64,000 nucleotides of DNA from Algoriphagus locisalis (GCF_900116615.1 NZ_FPBF01000001.1:62001-126000); one strand, 5' to 3'; shown: positions 1-8,671, numbered from the stretch's first letter. Translations and numbers: made by a program. Notes: generated from the sequence alone by a model not told the origin.

Positions 1-707
1 GTAAATTCCGGGATTTTAGTGGTGATGTTGAATGCACCTGCAGTGGTGTTCTTTCCGAAAAGAGTACCCTGAGGTCCACGTAACACCTCAATCTGCTCCA
101 CATCTATAAAATCTAGTGTGGTAGCAGCAGGCCGGGCATAATAAACTCCATCCACATAAAAGCCTACTCCCGGATCTATTCCGTCGTTGGTCAACCCGAA
201 GGTGGAACCAAGGCCTCTGATGTTTAAGGTGGTGTTACGTGGGTTGGAAGAGTAGAGCTGGACGGTAGGGATCAGTTCTTTAATCCTGTTTACATTAAAT
301 GCACCTGCATCGGCAATCCTTGGGCCGCCCACCACGGCAATCGGTATGGGCACTTTCTGCACAGCTTCGGTTCTTCTTCTGGCAGTGATCAGCACCTCAG
401 CCAATTCCGCATCATTTTCCAGTGTAATGGAAAGTGGGTTTACCGGTTCAGCTTTCAGTGGAAGTAGAAATTCCTTAAATCCTACAAAATTCACTTTGAG
501 TGTGACAGGAAACCTGGCTGGTAATGCTAAGGAGAATTCTCCCTGCTCACCGGTGATGGTGAACTTGTCCGTTCCCTTAATATTCACGGTGGCACCGATC
601 AGCGGAAGTTTATCCTGGTCTAGTACTATTCCTGTTAGAGTTGCCTGAGCTTTGACCACATGTTGCCAAATCAATAGGGTGAGTGTTAATGCAATTACTT
701 TTTTCAT
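1..707 (-). CDS. TonB-dependent receptor, N-terminal part (gene runs off the left edge)
   Basis: This is the first ~235 codons of an outer-membrane TonB-dependent receptor; the barrel lies outside the window. Read from the ATG at 707, it starts with a signal peptide (MKKVIALTLTLLIWQ...KAQ). A carboxypeptidase-regulatory-like domain follows at residues ~22-110 (ATLTGIVLDQDKLPLIGATV). The plug domain then shows the typical TLNIRGLGS, FYVDGVYYARP and IEVLRGPQGTLFGKN motifs. The plug resembles classic siderophore/vitamin receptors rather than SusC. The frame stays open to base 1. It is divergent from an Rrf2 regulator, and a long inverted repeat sits about 30 bases upstream of its start, so repression by that regulator is likely. 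The substrate cannot be told; iron is a guess from the regulator type. Confidence 0.93.
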   Translation of the reverse strand, partial: MKKVIALTLTLLIWQHVVKAQATLTGIVLDQDKLPLIGATVNIKGTDKFTITGEQGEFSLALPARFPVTLKVNFVGFKEFLLPLKAEPVNPLSITLENDAELAEVLITARRRTEAVQKVPIPIAVVGGPRIADAGAFNVNRIKELIPTVQLYSSNPRNTTLNIRGLGSTFGLTNDGIDPGVGFYVDGVYYARPAATTLDFIDVEQIEVLRGPQGTLFGKNTTAGAFNITTKIPEF

Positions 708-738
708 GATGTTATATTTTGAGACATTAAAACAATTA

Positions 739-777
739 TACCTATTAATCCTATCTAATTGGTAGGAATAATAGGTA
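739..777. promoter_or_regulatory. Inverted repeat between TonB receptor and Rrf2 gene, probable operator
   Basis: Arms 739-755 and 761-777 around the spacer TAATT pair at 15 of 17 positions. The left arm includes ACCTATTAATCCTATC and the right arm GGTAGGAATAATAGGT. Each arm carries two CCTA-type units, so the site could hold two dimers. It lies 32 bases before the receptor start and 177 bases before the Rrf2 start. Binding by the neighbouring Rrf2 protein is inferred from position and symmetry only. Confidence 0.55.
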
Positions 778-953
778 AATGTAATTTTTGTTTTTTTATA
801 AACTTTAAAATGCTTTGAAATTATTTTTTGACTCTATTTTCAAACAGGTAACTAAGGATAGTTGATATATTCTGTTAAATGGTGACAGCAGGTCTTCTAT
901 CATATTTTTGGCTAGGACTAAAATTTTGTACTTTGGGTCGATTTTAGAATGAT

Positions 954-1358
954 ATGATATCAAAACGAGCAAAATACGCCATCAAGACGATTCTTTTTAT
1001 TAATGATCATCCTGAATTGGCACCCATGTCTGCCAAATTAATATCAGAAAAAGAACATATCCCCTATAAGTTTTTGGAGAACATTTTGCGAGACCTTAAA
1101 TCCCACCAGTTGGTAAAAAGTGTACGGGGGGCTGAAGGAGGTTATACCCTTGGAAAGGATCCAGAGGGTATTTCAATCGCCCAAATAATGAGGATCGTTG
1201 ATGGTCCCATTGCTTTAATTCCTTGTGTATCGGAACGGTATTATGAACCTTGTTCGGAATGTGAAGATGAAGAGACTTGCCGTATCCGTAAGTTATTTAA
1301 TGAGTTGAGAACTGAGATGTTGCCTGTGTTGGAAAGGTCGATTACAACGTTGAAATAA
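954..1358 (+). CDS. Rrf2-family transcriptional regulator with a cysteine cluster
   Basis: A 134-residue winged-helix repressor of the Rrf2 family (relatives IscR, NsrR, RirA). The N-terminal helix MISKRAKYAIKTILFI, the recognition region (IPYKFLENILRDLKSHQLVKSVRGAEGGY) and the dimer helix are all typical. Residues 91-109 hold four cysteines (C91, C100, C103, C109), in the zone where IscR-type proteins bind a [2Fe-2S] cluster. The protein may therefore sense iron, Fe-S status, NO or redox. The start ATG is preceded by a TACTTTGGGT stretch at 929-938 that may be the -7 region. The divergent TonB receptor is the obvious target. Family assignment is firm; cluster and signal are inferred. Confidence 0.92.
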   Translation: MISKRAKYAIKTILFINDHPELAPMSAKLISEKEHIPYKFLENILRDLKSHQLVKSVRGAEGGYTLGKDPEGISIAQIMRIVDGPIALIPCVSERYYEPCSECEDEETCRIRKLFNELRTEMLPVLERSITTLK

Positions 1359-1505
1359 GATTTCTTTTTTTTGGGTTTTTAATACTGCGAAGTTTATTCA
1401 AATAAAGGTATTTGGGGAAATACGCGTCTAGAGATGCTAGTTCATTGTTGCTGAATTGTTGCCTAAGCAATCTGCAATGCAATTTTCTTAGAAAATTGGG
1501 CTATT

Positions 1506-1880
1506 ATGCAAGACAGGAGAAATTTATCTGTTAACAGCGCAGACACTTCCATCAGCAAATCTAAACAGTTGGAATCAGCTGTTCCAACTTCCACCATATC
1601 CTCTCTTTCATCAGGAGAATTTGTCGGGATGGTAGCCGATAACCCAGATTAAAAAATGGCTTTAAAAGCTTTTCATTCCGAGATTATCAATGACAACAAT
1701 GCCCTCAAAAAGGAGCAAGGAAACTATGTGCCTATCCCTGAAATCCGAAAGTTGGATCATGCTATTGTGCAGAGAAACTACCTGCAGACCAAGCAGGATG
1801 TGCGGGATATTATCCTTTTTGAAATGGATAGGCTGGTGAATGATCCGGCGAAGAGGCATTTGGTGATTAGGAAGGGGTGA
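1506..1880 (+). pseudogene. C-terminal remnant of a TraG/MobC-type conjugative coupling protein
   Basis: Reading from 1506 in one frame gives a stretch with SVNSADTSISKSKQLESAVP, then SSLSSGEFVGMVADNPD, an in-frame TAA at 1650-1652, and then ALKAFHSEIINDNNALKKEQ continuing to a normal stop at 1880. The part before and the part after the stop join smoothly. From memory this matches the C-terminal end of the VirD4/TraG-like coupling ATPase of Bacteroidetes conjugative elements (MobC/TraG). The ATPase core (Walker motifs) is absent from the window. A second, differently damaged copy of the same segment occurs at 25555. The piece is therefore a scar of a lost conjugative element. Confidence 0.7.
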
Positions 1881-2122
1881 TTTTAAAGTCAATAGTTAAT
1901 TTGATGGAACTTCTTTTTATGAAAATCAAGACACTCTTTTATCCTCTTTTTTTAAGGATGGCGGTTTTTTTTCAGCAGGTTATTTACAGCCAAAACTTTG
2001 AGGGTTTGAGTTGACCTATTTTGAATTAAAAATTGGTTTAAGTTCACACAGCTATCCTTGCTTATCAGGTATATCTGTTGGAATTGTAAACCATAGACTT
2101 AGCTTATTTTCCATTCTCAAGC

Positions 2123-2130
2123 TATCTTTG
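2123..2130 (+). promoter_or_regulatory. -7 promoter element (TATCTTTG) of the Crp/Fnr gene
   Basis: TATCTTTG fits the Bacteroidota TAnnTTTG element and lies 20 bases before the ATG at 2151. This spacing favours that ATG over an upstream TTG at 2136. No clear -33 TTTG is visible at the usual distance. Confidence 0.45.
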
Positions 2131-2150
2131 AAGGATTGATAGCATTTTCG

Positions 2151-2732
2151 ATGGAGTCATTATTTAACTATATAAGAAAACACTCTTCAGTTTTACTTTC
2201 AGACGATGATTGTACGGCCATCAAGAGTCATTTTTCTTTTAGAAGGTTAAGGAAAAGACAATATTTTTTACAAGAAGGTGGAGTGTGTAAACATTTTGCT
2301 TTCATCGTCAAGGGGGCCTTGCGTCAGTATTATGTGGATGAAAAAGGGGTTGAACGCTTTGTGCAATTGGCTATTGAAAATTGGTGGGTAGGAGACAGGG
2401 AAAGCTGGGTGACGCTTGCTCCATCCCGATATACGATTGATGCTTGGGAAGATTCGGAGTTGTTTGTAATTACTAATTCGGATTTATTGAAGTTGATAAA
2501 ACTAGTCCCCTCAATCATGGAAGTGATGAGAAAAATGGATGAGCGGAATAATATCGCAACTCAAAAGCGAATAACTTCATCTATCAGCTATACCTCTGAA
2601 AGACGCTATGCTGATTTTGTAAGTGAATACCCGGAGTTGTTGCAACGCTTCCCGCAACATGTCATTGCTTCTTACATAGGAGTTACGAAAGACACCCTTA
2701 GCCGAATACGTAAACAAACTTCTATTAAATAA
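2151..2732 (+). CDS. Crp/Fnr-family transcriptional regulator
   Basis: A 193-residue protein with an N-terminal cyclic-nucleotide-binding-type beta roll (residues ~20-120, including FLQEGGVCKHFAFIVKGALR). A short C-terminal helix-turn-helix follows (FPQHVIASYIGVTKDTLSRIRKQ). This compact type is common in Bacteroidota; many members do not bind cAMP. The start ATG at 2151 is chosen because a -7 promoter element lies just upstream. The next genes downstream, two hydrolases, are 427 bases away on the same strand and may be targets, but nothing shows this directly. Confidence 0.85.
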   Translation: MESLFNYIRKHSSVLLSDDDCTAIKSHFSFRRLRKRQYFLQEGGVCKHFAFIVKGALRQYYVDEKGVERFVQLAIENWWVGDRESWVTLAPSRYTIDAWEDSELFVITNSDLLKLIKLVPSIMEVMRKMDERNNIATQKRITSSISYTSERRYADFVSEYPELLQRFPQHVIASYIGVTKDTLSRIRKQTSIK

Positions 2733-3159
2733 ACGCTCAAAATTTCCCTGTTTGGGTTTTAAGTAAGGAATGATCGTTTAAAACAGTACGAATCGCAGCG
2801 GAGTCGAGTGGGCAATTCCTAATTGCTTCATTGATTAAATAGACATTTATCTACACTTTTTATTGTCATTTGTCATCATTTTTCGCTCTGGGACAGCAGT
2901 ATTTTTGCATAAATAGTCCACAGCTATATAAGTAATCTTGATTGAATTCATACTCCTAACAGAAGGGAAAACATGCAAGCTGCAGTGCTTATTGTCTATT
3001 CTTTTGGGATGAAACCCTCTCAGGTTTGAGTTATCCTCCTGTCAATAACCAACTCAGGGGAAAATCTCCAATCCAAAGGGGAATTCATCCATTGTTAGCC
3101 TTTTAATATACCGGCAACTTTGCTTCATCAAATCATACTAACCAATAAAAATTATTGTC
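2733..3159 (+). other. 427-base intergenic region with a possible promoter
   Basis: No credible coding region was found on either strand. A TATTTTTG element at 2900-2907 fits the -7 consensus and could start a transcript with a ~250-base leader reading into the hydrolase at 3160. No strong terminator hairpin was seen after the Crp/Fnr gene. Confidence 0.35.
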
Positions 3160-3981
3160 ATGAACAAATTCACAGTAAAGGACGGAACAGAAATTTATTT
3201 CAAAGATCTAGGCTCAGGCCAGCCAATATTTTTTCATCACGGATGGCCCTTGTCATCAGACGACTGGGATGCACAAATGATGTTTTTCCTGGCGCATGGT
3301 TTTAGAGTTATTGCGCATGACAGGCGTGGTCATGGGCGTTCAACACAAACTTTCAGCGGTAATGACATGGACACCTATGCAGCTGATGTAGCTGAACTGG
3401 TAGAGTTTTTAGCCCTTGATCATGTCATTCATATCGGTCATTCTACTGGCGGTGGGGAAGCCATTAGATACGCAGCTCAACATGGCAAGGGCCGCGTTGC
3501 TAAAGTGGTTTTAATCAGTGCAATCACTCCGTATATGATTGCAGATGAAAGGAATCCAAATGGTGTCCCATTAGCCGTGTTTGATGATATTCGTCATAAT
3601 ACCCGATACAACAGAGCTCAGTTTTATCAAGACATTACAATTCCATTTTTCGGATATAACCGGGAGGGTGCGCAAATAACCAAAGGCATCCAGGATAATT
3701 GGTGGCGTCAGGGTATGATGGGTGGAATTAAAGCCCAATACGACTGCATCAAAGTGTTTTCTGAAACTGATTTCACGGAAGATTTAAAAAGTGTGGAATT
3801 CCCAGTTTTGGTTCTTCATGGTGAGGATGATCAAATTGTTCCCTATGCTACTACTGCTGTACCAGCAGCTTCACTGTTACAAAACGGAAAATTGATCACC
3901 TATCCTGGTTTCTCCCACGGAATGCCAACCACTGAGGCAGAAACAATCAATAAAGATATCCTGGAATTTATAAACTCTTAA
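3160..3981 (+). CDS. Alpha/beta hydrolase, cofactor-free haloperoxidase/arylesterase type
   Basis: A 273-residue single-domain alpha/beta hydrolase. The sequence shows the oxyanion segment HHGWPLSSDDWD (residues 26-37), the nucleophile elbow GHSTGG with Ser95, the acid loop HGEDDQIVP (Asp224) and His253 in FSHGMP. These features and the length match the non-haem chloroperoxidase/arylesterase family, which hydrolyses esters and shows perhydrolase activity. There is no signal peptide, so the enzyme is cytoplasmic. It is the first of two tandem hydrolases, ahead of a SnoaL-like protein and an AraC regulator on the same strand. The true substrate is unknown. Confidence 0.9.
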   Translation: MNKFTVKDGTEIYFKDLGSGQPIFFHHGWPLSSDDWDAQMMFFLAHGFRVIAHDRRGHGRSTQTFSGNDMDTYAADVAELVEFLALDHVIHIGHSTGGGEAIRYAAQHGKGRVAKVVLISAITPYMIADERNPNGVPLAVFDDIRHNTRYNRAQFYQDITIPFFGYNREGAQITKGIQDNWWRQGMMGGIKAQYDCIKVFSETDFTEDLKSVEFPVLVLHGEDDQIVPYATTAVPAASLLQNGKLITYPGFSHGMPTTEAETINKDILEFINS

Positions 3982-4084
3982 CTCCTAAGGTGCTTTGTTA
4001 GGCCGAAATCATGCTATGGAAGCTAGATCCTTCCGCTCTAACATTGCAGGACTTATTGTTATCAATTTTTATCAAATCAGAAAA

Positions 4085-4990
4085 ATGAAAAAATCAATTT
4101 TAGCACTAGCACTTGCGGTTTCTCTTTTCACTGGCAGCCTTATGGCACAAAGCAAGAGAGTCGATGCTTCGGCAGGGCGAGCAGAATATATTGAGGTCGA
4201 AAAAAATGTGAAATTACATATTACTGACCTAGGCGAGGGGCAACCAATCGTTTTGATTCATGGCTGGCCATTAAGTGATGAGATGTATGAATATCAATAC
4301 CAGTACTTGAGTAGAAAAGGGTTTAGGGTAATTGGTATCACCTTGAGAGGTTTTGGTGAATCAGACAAACCTTATGGAAGGTATGATTTTGAAGTCTTTT
4401 CCGACGATATCAAAGTGGTATTGGAAAAGCTAAATATCCAAGATGCAGTTTTGGGTGGATTTTCGATGGGAGGAGCTGTGGTACTGCATTATGTCACTAA
4501 ATACGATGCGGCACATGTGGGTAAACTTGCGCTTTTTGGAGCTGCGGCTCCATCTTGGAAACAGCGGGAAGGATCTCCCTACGGTATATCCGAAGCAGAT
4601 GCGGATGGTTTAATTATGCAAACGATGACAGCAAGGGAGGATTTGATCGCAGGACTGGGGAGTGCCTTTGTTGCCAAAGAGGGCACTATTTCTAAAAATG
4701 TGGAAAAATGGCTGGAGAACATCAATTTACAGGCTTCTCCCTATGCGGTAACTGAATCAATAAGTGCTTTAAAGGATCTCGATCTACGCCCTGAACTTTC
4801 AAAAATAAAAATCCCTACCGCCATATTTCAAGGGACTCAGGACAAGCTATGCCCATATCCTTTTGCTGAAGAGCTTAATAAAGGAATCAAGGATTCCTTT
4901 ATTGTGCGGTTTGAGAATAGCGGACATGCACTGTTTGTTGAAGAGGCAGAAAAATTCAATACTGAGCTTGAAAAGTTTGCCCTGAACTAA
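4085..4990 (+). CDS. Exported alpha/beta hydrolase
   Basis: A 301-residue alpha/beta hydrolase with an N-terminal signal peptide (MKKSILALALAVSLFTGSLMAQ). The start at 4085 is chosen because an upstream in-frame start would bury this signal. Conserved parts are LIHGWPLSDEM (58-67), the nucleophile elbow GGFSMGG with Ser127, the acid loop GTQDKLCP and the catalytic His in NSGHALF near the C-terminus. It is related to the preceding cytoplasmic hydrolase, but this copy is sent to the periplasm. The pair might act on the same kind of ester on both sides of the inner membrane, which is an inference. A terminator hairpin follows at 5005. Confidence 0.88.
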   Translation: MKKSILALALAVSLFTGSLMAQSKRVDASAGRAEYIEVEKNVKLHITDLGEGQPIVLIHGWPLSDEMYEYQYQYLSRKGFRVIGITLRGFGESDKPYGRYDFEVFSDDIKVVLEKLNIQDAVLGGFSMGGAVVLHYVTKYDAAHVGKLALFGAAAPSWKQREGSPYGISEADADGLIMQTMTAREDLIAGLGSAFVAKEGTISKNVEKWLENINLQASPYAVTESISALKDLDLRPELSKIKIPTAIFQGTQDKLCPYPFAEELNKGIKDSFIVRFENSGHALFVEEAEKFNTELEKFALN

Positions 4991-5004
4991 TGAGTCTCTC
5001 TTTT

Positions 5005-5036
5005 TTGGAGCTCTGCAGATGGAGCTCCAAGTTTTT
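5005..5036 (+). terminator. Rho-independent terminator after the exported hydrolase
   Basis: The stem TTGGAGCTC (5005-5013) pairs perfectly with GAGCTCCAA (5022-5030) and is followed by GTTTTT. It lies 14 bases after the hydrolase stop and before the SnoaL-like gene, so part of the transcription ends here. Confidence 0.75.
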
Positions 5037-5056
5037 CAACCATAAAAACTCACGCC

Positions 5057-5374
5057 ATGTCAAATTTACCAAAGCTTATTGCAAGTTTAATAGAAGCACA
5101 AAACAGTTACGATAGTATTAAATTCTCCAATTGTTTTGCTGAAACTGCTATAGTCCATGACGAAGCTCATAAATATATCGGAAGAAATGAAATTAAATCA
5201 TGGATTGGGGGAGCGAATGATACTTATAAAACCATGATGCGACCTATTGAATATTTGACTGATACGCAGGAACTCAAAGCTGAAATATCCGGAAATTTCC
5301 CGGGTAGTCCATTGGTTTTGACTTATCAGTTTGCTTGTAAAGATGAACAGATCCATAGCCTAAGAATTGTTTGA
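5057..5374 (+). CDS. SnoaL-like / NTF2-fold protein
   Basis: A 105-residue protein resembling the SnoaL-like NTF2 fold: an N-terminal helix (LIASLIEAQNSYD), the FSNCFAETAIVHDEAHKYIGRNEI segment typical of these small cone-shaped domains, then beta strands. Members are small isomerases, hydrolases or ligand-binding proteins, and the exact role here is unknown. No signal peptide is present. It sits between two hydrolases and an AraC regulator on the same strand and is probably part of the same stress or detoxification neighbourhood. Confidence 0.75.
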   Translation: MSNLPKLIASLIEAQNSYDSIKFSNCFAETAIVHDEAHKYIGRNEIKSWIGGANDTYKTMMRPIEYLTDTQELKAEISGNFPGSPLVLTYQFACKDEQIHSLRIV

Positions 5375-5512
5375 TTCCTCAAGTTGAGAACGGGGGTTTT
5401 ACAGCAGGGATTTGCCCACTGCGAAACTCCTGTTAAACTCTTGAAATACCCCTAGGGTCTATTCTTTTCAATTTCGATTGGCTTAATTAACCAACCATTT
5501 TACTTTCCGATA

Positions 5513-6340
5513 ATGATTAAAGAATTCAACTATAAAAAAATTGGCCATCTAGAGCTTAGCATGCTACCCAAAAGCGGGAATGAATTCAAGCCTTATCATG
5601 ACCACATTAAGCTGTTGTTTTTGCCTATAGGGTATGAGTTGAAGGTTGATTTTCAGGAATATCATTTACAAAGTGACGCTCTTCTCTTTCTCAATCCTAA
5701 GGTAATGATCCAAGCCTTGAGCACTATTCACGGAGGGGAACTCATTTTTTTTAACAGGGATTTTTATTGTATTGAAATGCATGACCATGAGGTTTCTTGT
5801 GATGGCATTCTCTACAATAATGTATTTGAAGTTCCATTTGTTGAATTGACTCCGGAGCAGTCTGCTGAGGTACAACAGGTCATACAGGAAATAAAAGCAG
5901 AAATGTCCCTTCAGGATAGCAGTACAGAGGAAATGTTGCGCATTTTATTGAAAATGGTAATTCTTAAAGCTACACGGATTTGGAAACAGGTTCACCAGTT
6001 TACAGAAATACACCAGGATGCAGATGTGCAGTTTTTGCGCAAATTCAGTCAGTTGGTTGAGCAGAATTTTAAAACGCATCATTCGGTTTCAGAATATGCG
6101 GATATGTTATTTGTCACACCTAAAAACCTAAGCAAGAAAATAAAACTGCTGAGTAATGAGAGGCTGAATACCATTATCAAAAACAGGATTATTCACGAAA
6201 GCAAACGACTTCTTGTTCATACCTCACTCACTGTAAAAGAAATAGCACACCAATTAAATTATGAGGACGTGGCTTATTTTATCCGCTTTTTTTCCAAAAG
6301 CACGGGGTTTTCACCTACAGCTTTCAGAAAGAAATTTTAA
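5513..6340 (+). CDS. AraC-family transcriptional regulator
   Basis: A 275-residue regulator with an N-terminal cupin-like sensing domain (residues ~20-110). The C-terminal double helix-turn-helix spans ~175-275. The second recognition segment is typical: SLTVKEIAHQLNYEDVAYFIRFFSKSTGFSPTAFRKKF in overall pattern, with the conserved G-x-SP-x-x-FR ending. It follows the hydrolase and SnoaL-like genes and precedes an exporter. Regulation of these neighbours by a small aromatic or ester ligand is plausible but not shown. Confidence 0.9.
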   Translation: MIKEFNYKKIGHLELSMLPKSGNEFKPYHDHIKLLFLPIGYELKVDFQEYHLQSDALLFLNPKVMIQALSTIHGGELIFFNRDFYCIEMHDHEVSCDGILYNNVFEVPFVELTPEQSAEVQQVIQEIKAEMSLQDSSTEEMLRILLKMVILKATRIWKQVHQFTEIHQDADVQFLRKFSQLVEQNFKTHHSVSEYADMLFVTPKNLSKKIKLLSNERLNTIIKNRIIHESKRLLVHTSLTVKEIAHQLNYEDVAYFIRFFSKSTGFSPTAFRKKF

Positions 6341-6484
6341 CTAAAGAATGCTTGTCCCTGATGTAGGGTTAAGCGTTTATTGCTGGTTTTTCTGGATTCT
6401 ACCATTCCATCGTAAAGTCCGAATCAACATCCAACCTCTTAATTAGACGATTTCATATGACAATAGAAAAACAAGTATAAACAC

Positions 6485-7405
6485 ATGAAATCCAATAAAC
6501 GCTATGCACTAATCTTAGGATTACTATCGGCGCTGTTTTTTGCTCTTACGTTTGTCTTGAATAGGGTTATGGCCGTTGGAGGTGGACATTGGATATGGAG
6601 CGCTTCATTGCGATATTTCTGGACTACACTATTGTTGTTGGTTTTGGTCCTTTTATCCAAAAAATTCAGACCAGTAATCCTTGCTATTAAAGAAAAACCA
6701 GGCCAATGGTTGCTGTGGAGTACCATTGGATTTGGTTTTTTTTATGCACCGCTCACTTTTGCATCCGCTTTTGGTCCATCTTGGCTGATAGCAGGAACCT
6801 GGCAAATAACCATTCTTGCCGGAATAGTAGTGGCTCCCTGGTTGCAGCAAACCCAGTCTATAAAACCATTACCCTTTCAAACGATACTGTTTTCACTCAT
6901 TATTCTCTTGGGGGTAGTACTCATGCAGGCCGGTCATGCCCGGCAGGTTTCTGTGAACAATTTAATCCTAGGCTTTGCCCCGGTCTTGATCGCCGCATTT
7001 GCTTACCCCATTGGAAACAGAAAAATGATGGAAGTCACCAATGGAAAACTGGATGCCCTACAGAGAACATTTGGCATGACGCTAGCCAGCCTTCCATTCT
7101 GGATTTTACTCTCTATCCTTGGAATTGCATTCAAAAAGTTCCCAACAGCCGCTCAGGTAAGCACCACCTTATGGATTGCTATCTTCTCTGGGGTAATAGC
7201 AACGGTATTATTCTTTAAGGCTACTGACAAAGTCCAAAAAGACCAGAAGGCATTGGCTGCAGTTGAAGCTACGCAATCCACCGAAGTGCTGTTTGCATTG
7301 GCTGGAGAGCTAATTCTTTTGAATGATACCATACCGGATAGTTATGCGATTTCAGGAGGTTTTCTTGTATTATTGGGTATGATCCTTCATAGTTTGAAAA
7401 AGTGA
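6485..7405 (+). CDS. EmrE/EamA-type drug/metabolite transporter
   Basis: A 306-residue inner-membrane protein with about ten hydrophobic segments arranged as two repeats, as in DMT-superfamily exporters. The start (YALILGLLSALFFALTFVLNR), the SASLRYFWTTLLLLV segment and the end (AGELILLNDTIPDSYAISG) resemble the family annotated as multidrug resistance efflux transporter (PF13536, from memory). Substrate cannot be told. It lies downstream of the AraC regulator with a 144-base gap. Confidence 0.85.
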   Translation: MKSNKRYALILGLLSALFFALTFVLNRVMAVGGGHWIWSASLRYFWTTLLLLVLVLLSKKFRPVILAIKEKPGQWLLWSTIGFGFFYAPLTFASAFGPSWLIAGTWQITILAGIVVAPWLQQTQSIKPLPFQTILFSLIILLGVVLMQAGHARQVSVNNLILGFAPVLIAAFAYPIGNRKMMEVTNGKLDALQRTFGMTLASLPFWILLSILGIAFKKFPTAAQVSTTLWIAIFSGVIATVLFFKATDKVQKDQKALAAVEATQSTEVLFALAGELILLNDTIPDSYAISGGFLVLLGMILHSLKK

Positions 7406-7470
7406 CCAGAAAGGGGCTTAATCAGGAGCCTACCTAGCGACATTTTCTCATTTAATCATGCTTTCTGATT

Positions 7471-7478
7471 TAATTTTG
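7471..7478 (+). promoter_or_regulatory. -7 promoter element (TAATTTTG) of the HExxH protein gene
   Basis: TAATTTTG fits the TAnnTTTG consensus and ends 29 bases before the ATG at 7508. An upstream GTG at 7478 overlaps the element and is therefore unlikely to be the translation start. Confidence 0.45.
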
Positions 7479-7507
7479 TGGTTATACACCCCGAATCACC
7501 CTTCTAT

Positions 7508-8425
7508 ATGTTAACAAAGAATAGCAACAAATACATCTTAGCAGCCCTGGCTTTAGTCCTTTTCACCGTAAAGGTTAGCGCTCAGAAAGTCGGAGATGAA
7601 TTCCGTCTGAATGAAAGAGTTGACTTAACTCCGGATGGAATAATTTCGAATTTTCAGGAAATGGGAATGGATCCAGTGAATCATATACTCACTATTGAAG
7701 AGCAGGAAATAGTAGAACAGGCATTCGATGTGCTTCCACCAGTACATCAGGAAATTCTCAAAGAACATCTCCACAGTATTAGTTTTCTTGATAATATGCC
7801 TAATACCGCACTCACTTCACCAGTTGGCGATTCAGAGGACACAAAGATGTTTACCATTACTTTTCGTGCAGAAATTCTTCAACAGACCATCTCTGAATGG
7901 GCGACCTGGAAAGAACAGGGGAACTATGAACCGAATTCCGATGTCAAAGTAATTGTTGATGCCGGTGACTTAAATGCGATGGTATATATCTTACTTCATG
8001 AGGCAACCCATGTGGTCGATGCTGTACTTGGAATCTCCCCAAAGCAGGAGAAGTTAGATTCCCTTTCTACCGCTACAGGATTTACTCTGGATACTTGGTC
8101 TTCGATGAATGCCCCAACTCAATCCTATCGAAAAACTATCCTTGAAAAAACACGATTTCGTGGTGGTGGGCCAGTTTCTATGACGCTTGCTCCAGAGGTC
8201 TATCAAAGCCTGGCGCAAACACCCTTTGTTTCCTTGTATGGAATGGCTTCATGGTTTGAGGACCTCGCTGAGCTTACTACCATCCATCATTTGACAAACA
8301 AATTAGATCAGCCATATCAAATACAGGTAGTCAAACAGGGGGTAGAAGTTTTTCATTTTGAGCCCATGGAAAGTAAAGAAGTGCAGCAAAGAATCTATCA
8401 TTTGGATTTGTTTTATCGAAATTAG
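7508..8425 (+). CDS. Exported protein with an HExxH zinc-metallopeptidase motif
   Basis: A 305-residue protein that I do not recognise as a named family. The N-terminus is a signal peptide (NKYILAALALVLFTVKVSAQ). Residues 162-171 read LLHEATHVVD, an HExxH motif with H164, E165 and H168. A later segment WFEDLAELTTIHH (249-261) could give the third zinc ligand (E251 or E255), as in gluzincin-type proteases. The remaining sequence has no transmembrane helix, so the protein is periplasmic or secreted. The start at 7508 is chosen because the upstream GTG lies inside a promoter element. A metal-dependent peptidase is a reasonable inference; activity and substrate are unknown. Confidence 0.75.
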   Translation: MLTKNSNKYILAALALVLFTVKVSAQKVGDEFRLNERVDLTPDGIISNFQEMGMDPVNHILTIEEQEIVEQAFDVLPPVHQEILKEHLHSISFLDNMPNTALTSPVGDSEDTKMFTITFRAEILQQTISEWATWKEQGNYEPNSDVKVIVDAGDLNAMVYILLHEATHVVDAVLGISPKQEKLDSLSTATGFTLDTWSSMNAPTQSYRKTILEKTRFRGGGPVSMTLAPEVYQSLAQTPFVSLYGMASWFEDLAELTTIHHLTNKLDQPYQIQVVKQGVEVFHFEPMESKEVQQRIYHLDLFYRN

Positions 8426-8671
8426 CTGTTATGATAAAGTGCTGATCTTCAGTTGTTTTATTGGGTTTTTTGGGAAGTAGGTTTGCAATGATGGCAGGTG
8501 ATAAAAGTGAAAGGAAATGAAATTGGGATACTGATATGAAAGCCGATCTATGTAATAGTCAACGGGCGACAATCGGTATAATTCCTTATTGGTTAGACAA
8601 CTTCACCGTATGAGTTTATTTGATCAGGAAACTGTTCTGGGCTAAGACCTTGGAGTTCTTAATCCATGGAA

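Noticed and set aside
1904-2014. 36-codon plus-strand frame resembling a signal peptide after the conjugative remnant
   Set aside because: Short, no conserved part beyond the hydrophobic stretch; perhaps a further relic but not supportable as a gene.
6706-7218. 170-codon open frame on the plus strand
   Set aside because: Another frame inside the exporter gene; Ser/His/Trp-rich text without domain features.
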